Source of the DNA: Kibdelosporangium banguiense
GTDB lineage: Bacteria; Actinomycetota; Actinomycetes; Mycobacteriales; Pseudonocardiaceae
DNA length: 64,000 nt
NCBI RefSeq assembly: GCF_017876405.1
Contig: NZ_JAGINW010000001.1
Location: 12,475,203-12,539,202, forward strand
Reading direction: 5' to 3'
Position 1 is the stretch's first letter, and each line of letters starts with the position of its first letter. A program made the position numbers and the translations under genes. Shown here piece by piece: positions 18,017-25,833 of the stretch. The notes beneath the pieces are model-generated. The model did no database searches, was not told where the DNA came from, and worked only from the letters and a program-made list of their open reading frames with translations.

Positions 18017-18436
18017 TCAGGCGTTGGTCCTGGCGCGCAGCTCGGCGTCCTTGTCCCGCAGTTCGTCGGTGAAGGTGTCGCCGAAGTCGTCGGCGGTGAA
18101 GATCTGCCGGATCTCGATCTCGTGGTGCGCGTCGTCGGTGTTGGGCACGCCCTTGACCCACTCGATGGCCTCGTCGAGCGAGGCCACCTCGAGGATCCAG
18201 TAACCGGCGACCAGTTCCTTGGCCTCGGCGAACGGGCCGTCGATGACAGCGGTCTTCTTGCCCTCGAAGCGCACGCGCGCGCCCTTGGAGCTCGGGTGCA
18301 GGCCTTCGCCGCCCACGAGCACACCCGCGTTGACAAGCTTCTCGTTGTACTCGGTCATCTCCCGCAGCAGGTCCTCGCTCGGCATCTGGCCCGCTTCGCT
18401 CTCCGCCGACGCCTTCATCAAGACCATGAACTTCAT
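18017..18436 (-). CDS. YCII-related (DGPF) domain protein
   Basis: 139 residues from ATG 18436 with GAGGGG upstream. The fold signature is MKFMVLMKASAESEAG, then DGPFAEAKELVAGYWILEVASLDEAIEWV; the DGPF tetrad names the family. Such ferredoxin-like-fold proteins are often encoded next to ECF sigma factors; here the divergent neighbour is a TetR regulator instead. The enzymatic role is unknown. A 116-bp intergenic region with the TetR gene carries an 8-bp palindrome GTGTACAC at 18494-18501. Confidence 0.92.
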   Translation of the reverse strand: MKFMVLMKASAESEAGQMPSEDLLREMTEYNEKLVNAGVLVGGEGLHPSSKGARVRFEGKKTAVIDGPFAEAKELVAGYWILEVASLDEAIEWVKGVPNTDDAHHEIEIRQIFTADDFGDTFTDELRDKDAELRARTNA

Positions 18437-18552
18437 GACGACTGACCCCTCAGTAAGTGTTGACTGCCACATAAACTGTATCCGCCGGACGCTGTGTACA
18501 CTAGACGCAGTTTTCATGGGGCGACAACCCCTCGACGGAAGCGGCGTGCCGG

Positions 18553-19281
18553 GTGAACAACGCGTACGGAGACCAATCGAGCGTCATCAAATTGCTCTGG
18601 GGTCTGCGTCAGCCACCACGCCGGGGCCCCAAACCAACCCTCAGCGCCGAGCGCATCGCCCGCGTCGCCATGGAGATCGCCGACACCGACGGCCTGGCCG
18701 CCGTCTCGATGCAGCGAGTCGCCAGCGAACTCGAGTTCACCAAAATGGCGCTGTACCGATACGTCTCCGGCAAGTCCGAACTACTCGCGGTGATGATCGA
18801 ACTCGCCGTGGCAGACCCACCGGACCTCGCCGGCGTGCCAGGCGGCTGGCGCGGCCGAATCGAGGAGTTCGCCCGTCAGCTTTCCGTTGTCTGGCAACGA
18901 CACCCATGGCTCCCCTGGGCAACCCTCGGCGACCGGGTGATGGGCCCCCGCGAGCTGGGCTGGATCGAATCGGCGGTCAGCTGCCTGACAGACACAGGCC
19001 TGACCGGAACCGAGCAGCTGGACGCGGTCTTCGTCCTCTTCGGCCACATCCGCAACACCCAGTCGATGTCCGCGGCAGGAACCCAACCCTGGGACTCCGA
19101 CAAAAAAGTCACACCGATCATGCAAGAACTCCTCTCAGAGCACGGCGACCGCTACCCAGCCCTGACCGCCGCCACATCCTCAGTCAACAGCTCAGCCTCC
19201 CACGACAACGGCCGCGCATTCGGCCTGCACCGAATCCTCGACGGCCTCGAAACCCTCATCACCGAGCGCGCCCGGGTCTGA
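18553..19281 (+). CDS. TetR-family transcriptional regulator
   Basis: 242 residues from GTG 18553. The DNA-binding helix-turn-helix is at residues 33-78 (IARVAMEIADTDGLAAVSMQRVASELEFTKMALYRYVSGKSELL). The C-terminal ligand domain resembles the TetR_C class with WRGRIEEFARQL..HPWL. It is divergent from the YCII gene, which it may regulate; the palindrome GTGTACAC at 18494-18501 in the shared upstream region is a candidate operator. It converges with the MBL-fold gene with only four bases between stops. Confidence 0.92.
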   Translation: MNNAYGDQSSVIKLLWGLRQPPRRGPKPTLSAERIARVAMEIADTDGLAAVSMQRVASELEFTKMALYRYVSGKSELLAVMIELAVADPPDLAGVPGGWRGRIEEFARQLSVVWQRHPWLPWATLGDRVMGPRELGWIESAVSCLTDTGLTGTEQLDAVFVLFGHIRNTQSMSAAGTQPWDSDKKVTPIMQELLSEHGDRYPALTAATSSVNSSASHDNGRAFGLHRILDGLETLITERARV

Positions 19282-19285
19282 TCAC

Positions 19286-20059
19286 CTACAGGTCGATGGT
19301 CTCCCCAGGGGCGAGCATCCTGGCTTCGACGCCGTGTCGCTTGGCGGCGTGCTGGAAGGCCGTGGCGGGGTCGTCGACCTCCTCGTAGACGCCCGGCTGG
19401 TCGATCCCATAGTGGATCGGGACCACCTGCGCCGCTCGCAGAATCGAGCCCGCGACGACGGCCTGCTCCGGGGTCAGCACGGCGGGGAGCGGACTGGGCG
19501 GCCGCAGGTGCGGGAAGTCCACGGCAGCGCCGTTGATCGGCAGGAACGCGGCGTCGACCGGGCCCAGCCGACGCTGAATCAGCCACCACAGCCCGTGGAA
19601 CACTGTGTCACCGCCATGGAACACCCGCTTCCCGTCGGCGGCCACCACCCAGTTCACCTGCGGGTCACCGAGCCCGTCGACCGCGGGCACGGCAGTGATC
19701 TCGAACGGCCCGGCATTGATCACCTGCCAGTCCCGCACGGTCTGGACGTTCAGGTCGCGTTGCGCGAAACCGTCCTCCGCCTGGTTGGTCCAGAGCGTTT
19801 CCGCCCTCGTCCCGGCGAACGGCTCGGGCCGGAGCACGGCCCCTCCCGGGGTCACCGCCCGCTCGATCGCGGCCGGATCGGCGTGGTCGCTGTGCAGATG
19901 CGTCACCAGAGCGATGTCCGCCGTCCGGCTGGCCGGCAGGAGGCTGCCCGCGGGCAATACCGAACGCAGTGGTTCCGACTCTTCAACCAGGTCGATGACC
20001 ACTGTCGAGCCGCTGGACTCGATCTGCAGCCCGGCCCAGCCAAGCCTTCGTACTCGCAT
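19286..20059 (-). CDS. MBL-fold metallo-hydrolase
   Basis: 257 residues from ATG 20059. The metal-binding motif HLHSDHAD (about residue 52) and later FHGGDTVFHG and VPIHYG match UlaG/RomA-like beta-lactamase-fold hydrolases. The substrate is unknown. The gene is divergent from a second TetR regulator and its upstream region holds a clear TetR-type operator at 20075-20088, so repression by the neighbouring regulator is likely. Confidence 0.92.
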   Translation of the reverse strand: MRVRRLGWAGLQIESSGSTVVIDLVEESEPLRSVLPAGSLLPASRTADIALVTHLHSDHADPAAIERAVTPGGAVLRPEPFAGTRAETLWTNQAEDGFAQRDLNVQTVRDWQVINAGPFEITAVPAVDGLGDPQVNWVVAADGKRVFHGGDTVFHGLWWLIQRRLGPVDAAFLPINGAAVDFPHLRPPSPLPAVLTPEQAVVAGSILRAAQVVPIHYGIDQPGVYEEVDDPATAFQHAAKRHGVEARMLAPGETIDL

Positions 20060-20074
20060 GAGCTTCCCTTCTTT

Positions 20075-20088
20075 AACGACCGATCGTT
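20075..20088. promoter_or_regulatory. TetR-type operator between divergent MBL and TetR genes
   Basis: AACGACCGATCGTT has perfect five-base arms AACGA/TCGTT around a four-base centre, a common TetR operator form. It sits 16 bp upstream of the MBL start, where a repressor would block that promoter. A second, weaker related sequence (CCGTCGATCG) lies near 20112-20125, closer to the regulator gene, so autoregulation is plausible. Confidence 0.55.
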
Positions 20089-20142
20089 CGGACTCTATAA
20101 CGGAATATAGCGACCCGTCGATCGCTAAAGTAGAGTCGGCCC

Positions 20143-20724
20143 ATGTCGCCACGCCGGTCGGTCGCCGAAGCTCGCAACACCAAGGACATGATCCTGACCA
20201 AGGCGATCGACATCGCCTCTCTCGATGGCCTGGAAGGGATCACCATCGGCCGGTTGGCTGACGAGCTGAAGATGAGCAAGTCCGGTGTGCTCGGTCATTT
20301 CGGCACGAAGCAGTCCCTGCAGCTGGCCGCGATCCGCTCGGTGATCAGCCAGTTCCGGATCCACGTCGTCGAGCCGTCGATGGGCCGCGCCCCCGGCCTT
20401 GAGCGGCTGCTTGCCTTATGCGACACCTGGTTCGACTACGTGACCGACACCGGCCTGCCAGGCGGGTGCCTGATGACAGCCGCCGCCCTCGAGTTCGATG
20501 GACGGGCGGGCGAGGTTCATGACGTCGTCGCCGAGGCCTGGTCGGACTGGGACGACCTGCTGCGGGGCGAACTGCGACGCAGTGGCGGCGACTTCGATGT
20601 GGACCAGGCGTTGTTCGAGATCGTCGCCTTCGGCCCGGCTGTGAACCGCGCGGTGCAACTTTTCGGCGACCGCACAGCCGCCGAACGCGCCAAGCGCGCT
20701 GTCCGGCGGGTCATCGGCCAGTAG
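20143..20724 (+). CDS. TetR-family transcriptional regulator
   Basis: 193 residues from ATG 20143. The helix-turn-helix is in residues 10-58 (MILTKAIDIASLDGLEGITIGRLADELKMSKSGVLGHFGTKQSLQ). The C-terminus (CDTWFDYVTDTGLPGGCLMTAAALEFDGR) is the TetR_C_6-like class seen next to small-molecule hydrolase and oxidoreductase genes. It probably controls the divergent MBL-fold gene and itself through the operator at 20075-20088. Confidence 0.93.
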   Translation: MSPRRSVAEARNTKDMILTKAIDIASLDGLEGITIGRLADELKMSKSGVLGHFGTKQSLQLAAIRSVISQFRIHVVEPSMGRAPGLERLLALCDTWFDYVTDTGLPGGCLMTAAALEFDGRAGEVHDVVAEAWSDWDDLLRGELRRSGGDFDVDQALFEIVAFGPAVNRAVQLFGDRTAAERAKRAVRRVIGQ

Positions 20725-20787
20725 TCACCCCGATTGGTGCCACAGTGCACTTATCCTTGGTACCACGCGGTTTCTAACGTCCCCGTC

Positions 20788-22050
20788 ATGATTGTCCTCC
20801 CTGTTCTGATGTCGCTGACCATGATTGTCCCGACATCGCCTCAATCGCACTGCAGCGTCGCGGTGCCGGGCGCCGAACGTGTCGTCGGCGCCTGTCTCGA
20901 TGATCTGACGACCGCCGGCACAGTCACGTCCGGCCATACCGATCCTGCCGACTGGGCCGGGCTTGAGCCGCCGGGAACCGTGAATCCCTCTGGTGTGCCG
21001 GGCGTTCAGCTGGACGGCTACTTCCCGGACACGTCGACGACCAACCCGACACACGGCTGGAACCACGATAGCCAGTTCGTGATCAGGTTGCCCCGCAAGT
21101 GGAACGGCGGCTTGGTGGTCGCCGGGCCGCCCGGTGTCCGCGAGCAGTACGCCAACGACCGGATCATCGGCGACTATGTCTTGTCCCAAGGATTCGCCTT
21201 CGCTGCCACCGACAAGGGCAACACCGGGCCCTTCGCCTATCGGGACGGTGCCCGGCCTGGCGACGGCATCCTGGAATGGCATAGCCGCATGGCTCAGCTC
21301 ACGATCGCCACGAAAGTCGTCGCAGCCAAGCATTACGGCCGTCCGCCGAGGCACACGTACGTCGCCGGGACGTCGGCGGGCGGCTATCTGGTGCGCTGGC
21401 AGCTCGAACGATTCCCGTGGCTCTATGACGGAGGCGTCGACTGGAACGGCCTGCTTTTCACACCCGACTCCCCCGGCCTGCTCGCCACGCTTCCGCCCGC
21501 GCTGCGCGCATACCCGCGAGGCGCGCGGGACGAGATGATCGCCGCGGGTTATCCAGCCGAGTCAGAACCGTTGTGGGCCTTCCACTACCGCAACCAGTGG
21601 GACATCCTGCAACGCATCCTCCGCGAGGAGATCGACCCCGGCTACGACGGCGCCACCGAGGCAGGCACGCCGTTCTGTCCCGAAGGCACAGGTCCGGGCT
21701 GCGACACGGACTACGACTACGCGTCCCGGCCGCGCGAAGTCCGCGACACAGTCAGCCGGATCTCGCTCACCGGAAAGATCAAACGGCCGCATATCACCGT
21801 GCACGGCACCCTTGACGCGCTTGTCCCGATCAGCCGGAGCTCCGATGTGTACGCCCGGATGACCACCGGGAAACATCGTTACTACCGGATCGAGGGCGGC
21901 AACCACATCGAAGCCCTGGCAACCGGTCCGGTCCGGCCGATGCTGCCGTGCTTCCGCTCGGCGTTCGACGCGATGGTCGGCTGGGTCGAGCGTGGCACCG
22001 CTCCCTCGCCCAGCCACACCGTGCCAAGGACCTCAAGCTGCCGGATCTAG
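20788..22050 (+). CDS. secreted alpha/beta-hydrolase, tannase/hydroxybutyrate-oligomer hydrolase-like
   Basis: 420 residues if started at ATG 20788; the frame opens at 20734 but the shorter form gives a proper short signal peptide (IVLPVLMSLTMIVPTSP). The nucleophile elbow is VAGTSAGGYLV and a late HGTLDALVPISRS plus GGNHIEAL supply the Asp and His of a Ser-Asp-His triad. A disulfide-rich segment (FCPEGTGPGCDTDYDY) supports secretion. Overall it resembles the tannase/feruloyl esterase and D-3-hydroxybutyrate-oligomer hydrolase superfamily. The substrate is unknown. It follows the TetR gene closely but with its own upstream gap. Confidence 0.75.
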   Translation: MIVLPVLMSLTMIVPTSPQSHCSVAVPGAERVVGACLDDLTTAGTVTSGHTDPADWAGLEPPGTVNPSGVPGVQLDGYFPDTSTTNPTHGWNHDSQFVIRLPRKWNGGLVVAGPPGVREQYANDRIIGDYVLSQGFAFAATDKGNTGPFAYRDGARPGDGILEWHSRMAQLTIATKVVAAKHYGRPPRHTYVAGTSAGGYLVRWQLERFPWLYDGGVDWNGLLFTPDSPGLLATLPPALRAYPRGARDEMIAAGYPAESEPLWAFHYRNQWDILQRILREEIDPGYDGATEAGTPFCPEGTGPGCDTDYDYASRPREVRDTVSRISLTGKIKRPHITVHGTLDALVPISRSSDVYARMTTGKHRYYRIEGGNHIEALATGPVRPMLPCFRSAFDAMVGWVERGTAPSPSHTVPRTSSCRI

Positions 22051-22113
22051 GCCACTCGGCACGTGCCCTTTGGCCTCTCGATCCGGGCGGCCACCCGCTC
22101 TAGCCTTAGCCGC

Positions 22114-23166
22114 ATGTCCTCCTCGCGGCCAGCACCGTGGGTCTCGCTCGTGTTGTACGGCGCGGTGTTGGTCGCCGGGGTGTACGCCGACGTCGCCGGG
22201 CTCAGTCACACGCCGCCGTTGCCGTTGCTCGCGATTCTGGCCGCGTTGTACGTGGTCGACTTCGTGGAGCATCGGCTGAATCCGATCCTGACCCTGGTTC
22301 TGCGGATCGGGCTGATCCTGGCGATCTCGATGGTCGACGAGTCCGGTCTCGCACGGATTCTGTTCGTGCTGGTGCCGTTCACGGCATATTTCGCCTTCGG
22401 CCGGCTGACCAGCATCGCGCTCGGGATAGCGTGCATCGCGCTCGCTGTCGCGACCACACCTGGTTGGTACGCCGATCTTGAGCAGGTGTCCGACCTGGTG
22501 ATGTTCACCGTCGGCTTGCTCCTGACAATCACAATGGCGGCCGTCGCTGCCGACGAACGGCGATTGCGGCACAAGGTCGCAGAACTGTCCGCGGCAGCTG
22601 AGCGCAACCGGCTGGCTCGCGACATCCACGACGGGCTCGGCCATCACCTCACGACGATCGTGATCCAGCTGGAGAAAGCCACGGCGTTCCGGTCGTTGGA
22701 CTCCGCCAAAGCCGACCAGGCCATCGAGGATGCCCGCGCGTCGGCGAAACGGGCGCTCGACGACGTCCGGCAGTCGGTGCAGACGCTCCGGACGCGGTTC
22801 GACCTGTCCGGCTCGCTCGCCGATCTCGTCACCGGCCAGCCCGACATCGCGCTGGAGGTCATCGGCGACGAGACCGAATACCCCGCGCAAACGCTTACGG
22901 CCCTGTTCCGTGCCGCACAGGAAGGCATCACCAACTCGCGGCGGCACGCGGACGCCAGCCGGATCTCAGTGTCGATCGACCTCACCGGATCCCGCGCGCG
23001 GCTGACCGTGGACGACGATGGCCGCGGTTTCGCGTGCCCGGAAGGATTCGGGCTGCTCGGCATGCGTGAACGCGTCGGCCTAGCCGGTGGTCGCGTGGAA
23101 ATCGCCAGCGAACCCGGCGCGGGCACGCGCCTGACCGTGACCATCCCTCGGCAGGCGGCGTCATGA
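22114..23166 (+). CDS. NarL-type sensor histidine kinase
   Basis: 350 residues from ATG 22114. Four or five N-terminal transmembrane helices (residues 8-150) lack a large extracytoplasmic domain. The HisKA_3 phosphoacceptor region is AERNRLARDIHDGLGHHLTTIVIQL (His about residue 184), followed by an HATPase with TLTALFRAAQEGITNSRRHADA and DDDGRGF..GFGLLGMRERV. The architecture is that of DesK/LiaS-like kinases, which often sense membrane state. Its TGA overlaps the start of the response-regulator gene, so the pair is coupled. Confidence 0.95.
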   Translation: MSSSRPAPWVSLVLYGAVLVAGVYADVAGLSHTPPLPLLAILAALYVVDFVEHRLNPILTLVLRIGLILAISMVDESGLARILFVLVPFTAYFAFGRLTSIALGIACIALAVATTPGWYADLEQVSDLVMFTVGLLLTITMAAVAADERRLRHKVAELSAAAERNRLARDIHDGLGHHLTTIVIQLEKATAFRSLDSAKADQAIEDARASAKRALDDVRQSVQTLRTRFDLSGSLADLVTGQPDIALEVIGDETEYPAQTLTALFRAAQEGITNSRRHADASRISVSIDLTGSRARLTVDDDGRGFACPEGFGLLGMRERVGLAGGRVEIASEPGAGTRLTVTIPRQAAS

Positions 23167-23786
23167 AGGTGCTTGTCGTCGACGATCAGCGGCTGATCCG
23201 GGAGGGCATCGCGTCCCTTTTGGACATCCAGGACGGCGTCGAGGTCGTCGCAACGGCAGTGAACGGCCGGGACGCGATCGAGAAAACGCTTGCGCTCGAA
23301 CCGGACGTGGTGCTGATGGACGTCCGGATGCCCGAAATGGACGGTGTCGAGGCTGTCGCGCTGCTGCGCCAGAAATCCCCCGATACCAAGGTTGTCATGC
23401 TCACAACGTTCGACGACGAGGAATACGTCGTGCAAGCCCTGCGTGCGGGCGCGGCCGGATACCTGTTGAAGGACTTGCCTTCGCACGAGCTCGCGGCGGC
23501 CGTCAAGCTGGCACACGCGGGCGTCGCCCAGTTCGACCCCGCTGCACTCGCGCGGCTGACTACCGCGTTGGCGCGGCCCGCCGTGCCCGAGGACCTCGAC
23601 CTGACCAGCCGGGAGATCGATGTCCTGCGGTTGGTCGCCGCCGGGGCGACCAACCGCGAGATCGCCGGCCGCCTCTACCTCAGCGTCGGCACCGTGAAGA
23701 ACCACGTGTCCAGGATTCTCAACCGGCTCGATCTGCGCGACCGTACCCAGGCAGCGATCTACGCACGTGATCACGGCCTGCTTTAG
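23163..23786 (+). CDS. NarL/LuxR-family response regulator
   Basis: 207 residues; ATG 23163 overlaps the kinase stop as ATGA. The receiver domain has Asp in VVLMDVRMPEMDG (about residue 54) and the switch residues MLTTFDDE. The LuxR-type helix-turn-helix is LTSREIDVLRLVAAGATNREIAGRLYLSVGTVKNHVSRIL (about 146-190). It is the cognate partner of the kinase just upstream. The regulated genes are unknown; no ABC transporter of the type often controlled by such pairs is adjacent. Its 3' end overlaps the convergent DUF1989 gene by four bases. Confidence 0.96.
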   Translation: MKVLVVDDQRLIREGIASLLDIQDGVEVVATAVNGRDAIEKTLALEPDVVLMDVRMPEMDGVEAVALLRQKSPDTKVVMLTTFDDEEYVVQALRAGAAGYLLKDLPSHELAAAVKLAHAGVAQFDPAALARLTTALARPAVPEDLDLTSREIDVLRLVAAGATNREIAGRLYLSVGTVKNHVSRILNRLDLRDRTQAAIYARDHGLL

Positions 23787-24610
23787 GGCAGTGCGATCCC
23801 GTGCAGACCACGGTAGGGCGGGCTCTCCGGCGACTGCCAGCCGTCGAGGAGGCCGTCCGCAGGCCGGTGGATCTCGACGGCGATCGGGCGGCACACCTCG
23901 AGCGGATCACGCGCGTCCGGGCCCCACAACGGGATCGAAAGATCGCCTGCCGGGCAGGTGGACAGTGCGACCAGCAGGTCGATCTCGGCGAAGAACTCGA
24001 AGAAGTCGCCGGGCCTGGCCGGGGACGCCTTCATGAAGTACTTGTCCTCGTCGTTCAACCCGGTGAGCTGGAAGACATTCAGCACGTCGTGCACGTCGAA
24101 CTCGGTGAGCCCGTACGGCAACACCGCGCGCACCAAGTTGGAATGGCAGTGGAAATCGAAATCCTCGTCGCTCAGAATGCGGTTGACGTACGGATCACAG
24201 CGCGATCCGAGCAGGTCGTGCACCCGGCCGCCGTCCGCGTCCACGCCGTATGACTCGAGCGTGTCGTTGGTGATGGTGAGCATTGGGCGCAGATAGGGCA
24301 ACGTCGACCAGAGCCTGTCGTACCGCGTGACGTGCGCGCTCTGGATCTGCCTGGTCCGCGCCGCCCACATCCGCTCGCGGGGGTTGTGCCTGTTCCAGAC
24401 GTTCAGGTCGCCGACCTGCGGGCCTTCCGGCGTGGTGATCAACCGGCACAGGTGCCCAGCCGGAACCTCCCAGGCGCGTCCTGACCGGATCGGGACCACG
24501 AACTCGTCGAGCAGTTCCCGTTCGCCGGTGGCTAGCCGGTCGTAGAAGCCACGGTCGACGTCGATGACGCTGCCCGGCCTCGGCTGGTAGGCGGCTGGCG
24601 GAAAACCCAT
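23783..24610 (-). CDS. DUF1989 (urea-carboxylase-associated type) protein
   Basis: 275 residues from ATG 24610, chosen because GGAG lies five bases upstream on its strand; two further in-frame ATGs upstream are less well placed. Conserved features include VPAGHLCRLITTPEGPQVGDLNVWN, DFHCHSNLVRAV and a Gly/Pro-rich C-terminus with CPAGDLSIPLWG, fitting the DUF1989 family. Members occur with urea carboxylase and guanidine/aminomethyl degradation genes and bind a metal in a cupin-like fold. No such partners are present here, so the substrate cannot be named. Confidence 0.85.
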   Translation of the reverse strand: MGFPPAAYQPRPGSVIDVDRGFYDRLATGERELLDEFVVPIRSGRAWEVPAGHLCRLITTPEGPQVGDLNVWNRHNPRERMWAARTRQIQSAHVTRYDRLWSTLPYLRPMLTITNDTLESYGVDADGGRVHDLLGSRCDPYVNRILSDEDFDFHCHSNLVRAVLPYGLTEFDVHDVLNVFQLTGLNDEDKYFMKASPARPGDFFEFFAEIDLLVALSTCPAGDLSIPLWGPDARDPLEVCRPIAVEIHRPADGLLDGWQSPESPPYRGLHGIALP

Positions 24611-24705
24611 CTGATCTCCATCCTCCATCGTCGGCAAAACTGGTTGTCCCACGTTGCTAGGATTCGGTCAACTTCAAGCTTCCTCAGAAACAAGGTTATC
24701 GCTTC

Positions 24706-25437
24706 ATGACTCGTCTCAACCAGATCGTCGCGGTCGAAAAGGGCATCAAGAGCCGTTCCTTCCAGGAACTGACCGAGGCGCACCACGCATTGCAGAAGTC
24801 CAGCCTGCTCTCCGGTATTTCCCGGACCTATCGGCCGAAGGACGAGGAAGGCGAGCAGTTACCGCCGGAATCGACCAAGGTCCAGGTCAAGGGCGAGGAG
24901 ACCATTCGCCAGACCGCGGCCATCCTGACCAAGCTGTTCGACGTGACCGCCACGAAGGACTGGGCGAACTGCGTCGCGAAGGCCGATGTCAAGGTGGACG
25001 GCACCACCCTGCTCGAAGGCGTTCCGGTGAGCTATCTGCTGTTCCTGGAAAAGCAGCTGGCCGACCTGCTGACATTCGTGCGCAAACTGCCGGTCCTGGA
25101 CGCGGCGGAATCCTGGAACTACGACGCGTCCGCCGACTGCTGGGCGACCGACCCGGTCCAGACCGTGCGTACGAAGAAGATTCCGCGTAACCACGTCAAG
25201 GCCGAGGCGACCGAAAAGCACCCGGCCCAGGTCGAGGTCTACTACGAGGACGTGACCGTCGGTTACTGGAAGACCGTCAAGTTCTCCGGCGCATTGCCCG
25301 CCAAGCGCATCAACGAGCTGGTCGAACGGGTCGAAAAACTGCAACAGGCCGTGAAGTTCGCCCGCGAAGAGGCCAACAACGCCGAGATCACCCAGCAGAA
25401 GGCCGGCGAGAAGATCTTCGGTTATCTGTTCGCCTGA
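24706..25437 (+). CDS. DUF7873-type protein of unknown function, upstream of tRNA-like RNAs
   Basis: 243 residues from ATG 24706. The protein is Lys/Glu-rich with no signal peptide or membrane segment; residues 1-60 are basic and helical, the middle (85-180) is mixed alpha/beta (SYLLFLEKQLADLLTFVRKLPVLD, WNYDASADCW) and the C-terminus is a predicted coiled coil (INELVERVEKLQQAVKFAREEANN). I recognise the sequence type from actinobacteria and their phages, where it is usually labelled DUF7873; the family assignment is from memory. Its codon use is less GC-extreme than its neighbours. Structured RNAs resembling permuted tRNAs begin about 40 bp after its stop, so an RNA-related role is an obvious hypothesis, not shown. 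Confidence 0.75.
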   Translation: MTRLNQIVAVEKGIKSRSFQELTEAHHALQKSSLLSGISRTYRPKDEEGEQLPPESTKVQVKGEETIRQTAAILTKLFDVTATKDWANCVAKADVKVDGTTLLEGVPVSYLLFLEKQLADLLTFVRKLPVLDAAESWNYDASADCWATDPVQTVRTKKIPRNHVKAEATEKHPAQVEVYYEDVTVGYWKTVKFSGALPAKRINELVERVEKLQQAVKFAREEANNAEITQQKAGEKIFGYLFA

Positions 25438-25480
25438 CCGGCCGGCCTTGCGCTACGATGGCCGTGCGCATGAGCGCAAG

Positions 25481-25627
25481 CTGAAACTGAAAGTCAGTTT
25501 GACCAGGGACTCCGGTCACAGTGCAGGTTCAAATCCTGCCCCGTCCACATCTTCCAGGGCGGGTAGCCCAAATGGCAGAGGCAGCCAGGGACCCGCGAGG
25601 AACCTCAGACTATCGCTCAAGTTTCAG
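25481..25627 (+). ncRNA. permuted tRNA-like RNA 1 (Y RNA/YrlA-like)
   Basis: Order of elements: CTGAAACT (25481-25488, pairs with AGTTTCAG at 25620-25627); a local stem TGACC/GGTCA (25500-25518); a perfect T-arm GCAGG-TTCAAAT-CCTGC (25523-25539); an acceptor 3' strand CCCGTCC (25540-25546) plus A; a ten-base loop (25547-25556); an acceptor 5' strand GGGCGGG (25557-25563); then TA and a D-arm-like GCCCAAATGGCAGAGGC (25566-25582). The acceptor strands pair 7/7 (one G-U), but only in this permuted order, because the 3' half comes first. The long outer stem takes the place of the anticodon arm. This is the layout of bacterial YrlA-type Y RNAs. The anticodon-stem strands near the junction pair imperfectly, so a decoding function is unlikely. 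Confidence 0.6.
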
Positions 25628-25637
25628 TATTCGCCGT

Positions 25638-25757
25638 CGATCGCCAGGTCAAAGGGGTATGGGCAGGCGCTGCCGGTATGCGGGTTCAACTCCCGCCCGG
25701 TCCACCAACCAGGGGCCGGTCGTCTAATCGAAAGACACGGCGCTTTGAGACTGATCG
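25638..25757 (+). ncRNA. permuted tRNA-like RNA 2 (Y RNA/YrlA-like)
   Basis: It has the same plan as RNA 1, and the fit is better. The outer stem is CGATC plus TCAAAG (25638-25642, 25649-25654) pairing with CTTTGA and GATCG (25743-25748, 25753-25757). The anticodon-stem equivalent is TGCCG (25671-25675) with CGGCG (25738-25742), then a four-base variable region GTAT. The T-arm is GCGGG-TTCAACT-CCCGC (25680-25696), followed by acceptor 3' strand CCGGTCC (25697-25703), A and an encoded CCA (25705-25707). A short loop leads to acceptor 5' strand GGGCCGG (25713-25719) and D-arm GTCT..AGAC (25722-25736). The acceptor pairs 7/7. A local hairpin GGCAG-GCG-CTGCC (25662-25674) competes with the anticodon stem. 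Spacing between all arms is canonical for a tRNA. Confidence 0.62.
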
Positions 25758-25803
25758 GTACTCGTTAAACGTACTGGCGACGCCAAATGGCGGCACACTG
25801 AGT

Positions 25804-25828
25804 CCCGGGGGATGGTTACTCCCCCGGG
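25804..25828. terminator. strong hairpin after the RNA locus
   Basis: CCCGGGGGA (25804-25812) pairs perfectly with TCCCCCGGG (25820-25828) around a seven-base loop. It lies after the two tRNA-like RNAs and five bases before the stop of the convergent SDR gene, so it can end transcription from both sides. Confidence 0.8.
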
Positions 25829-25833
25829 TCTCC

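Noticed and set aside
25557..25704. A conventional tRNA with a 70-nt insertion (5' half 25557, 3' half 25680)
   Set aside because: The acceptor strands have a G-G mismatch at position 5-68, no anticodon arm can be formed from the central 97 nt, and it would leave a 3' half at 25523 and a 5' half at 25713 without partners. The permuted pairing explains all four halves.
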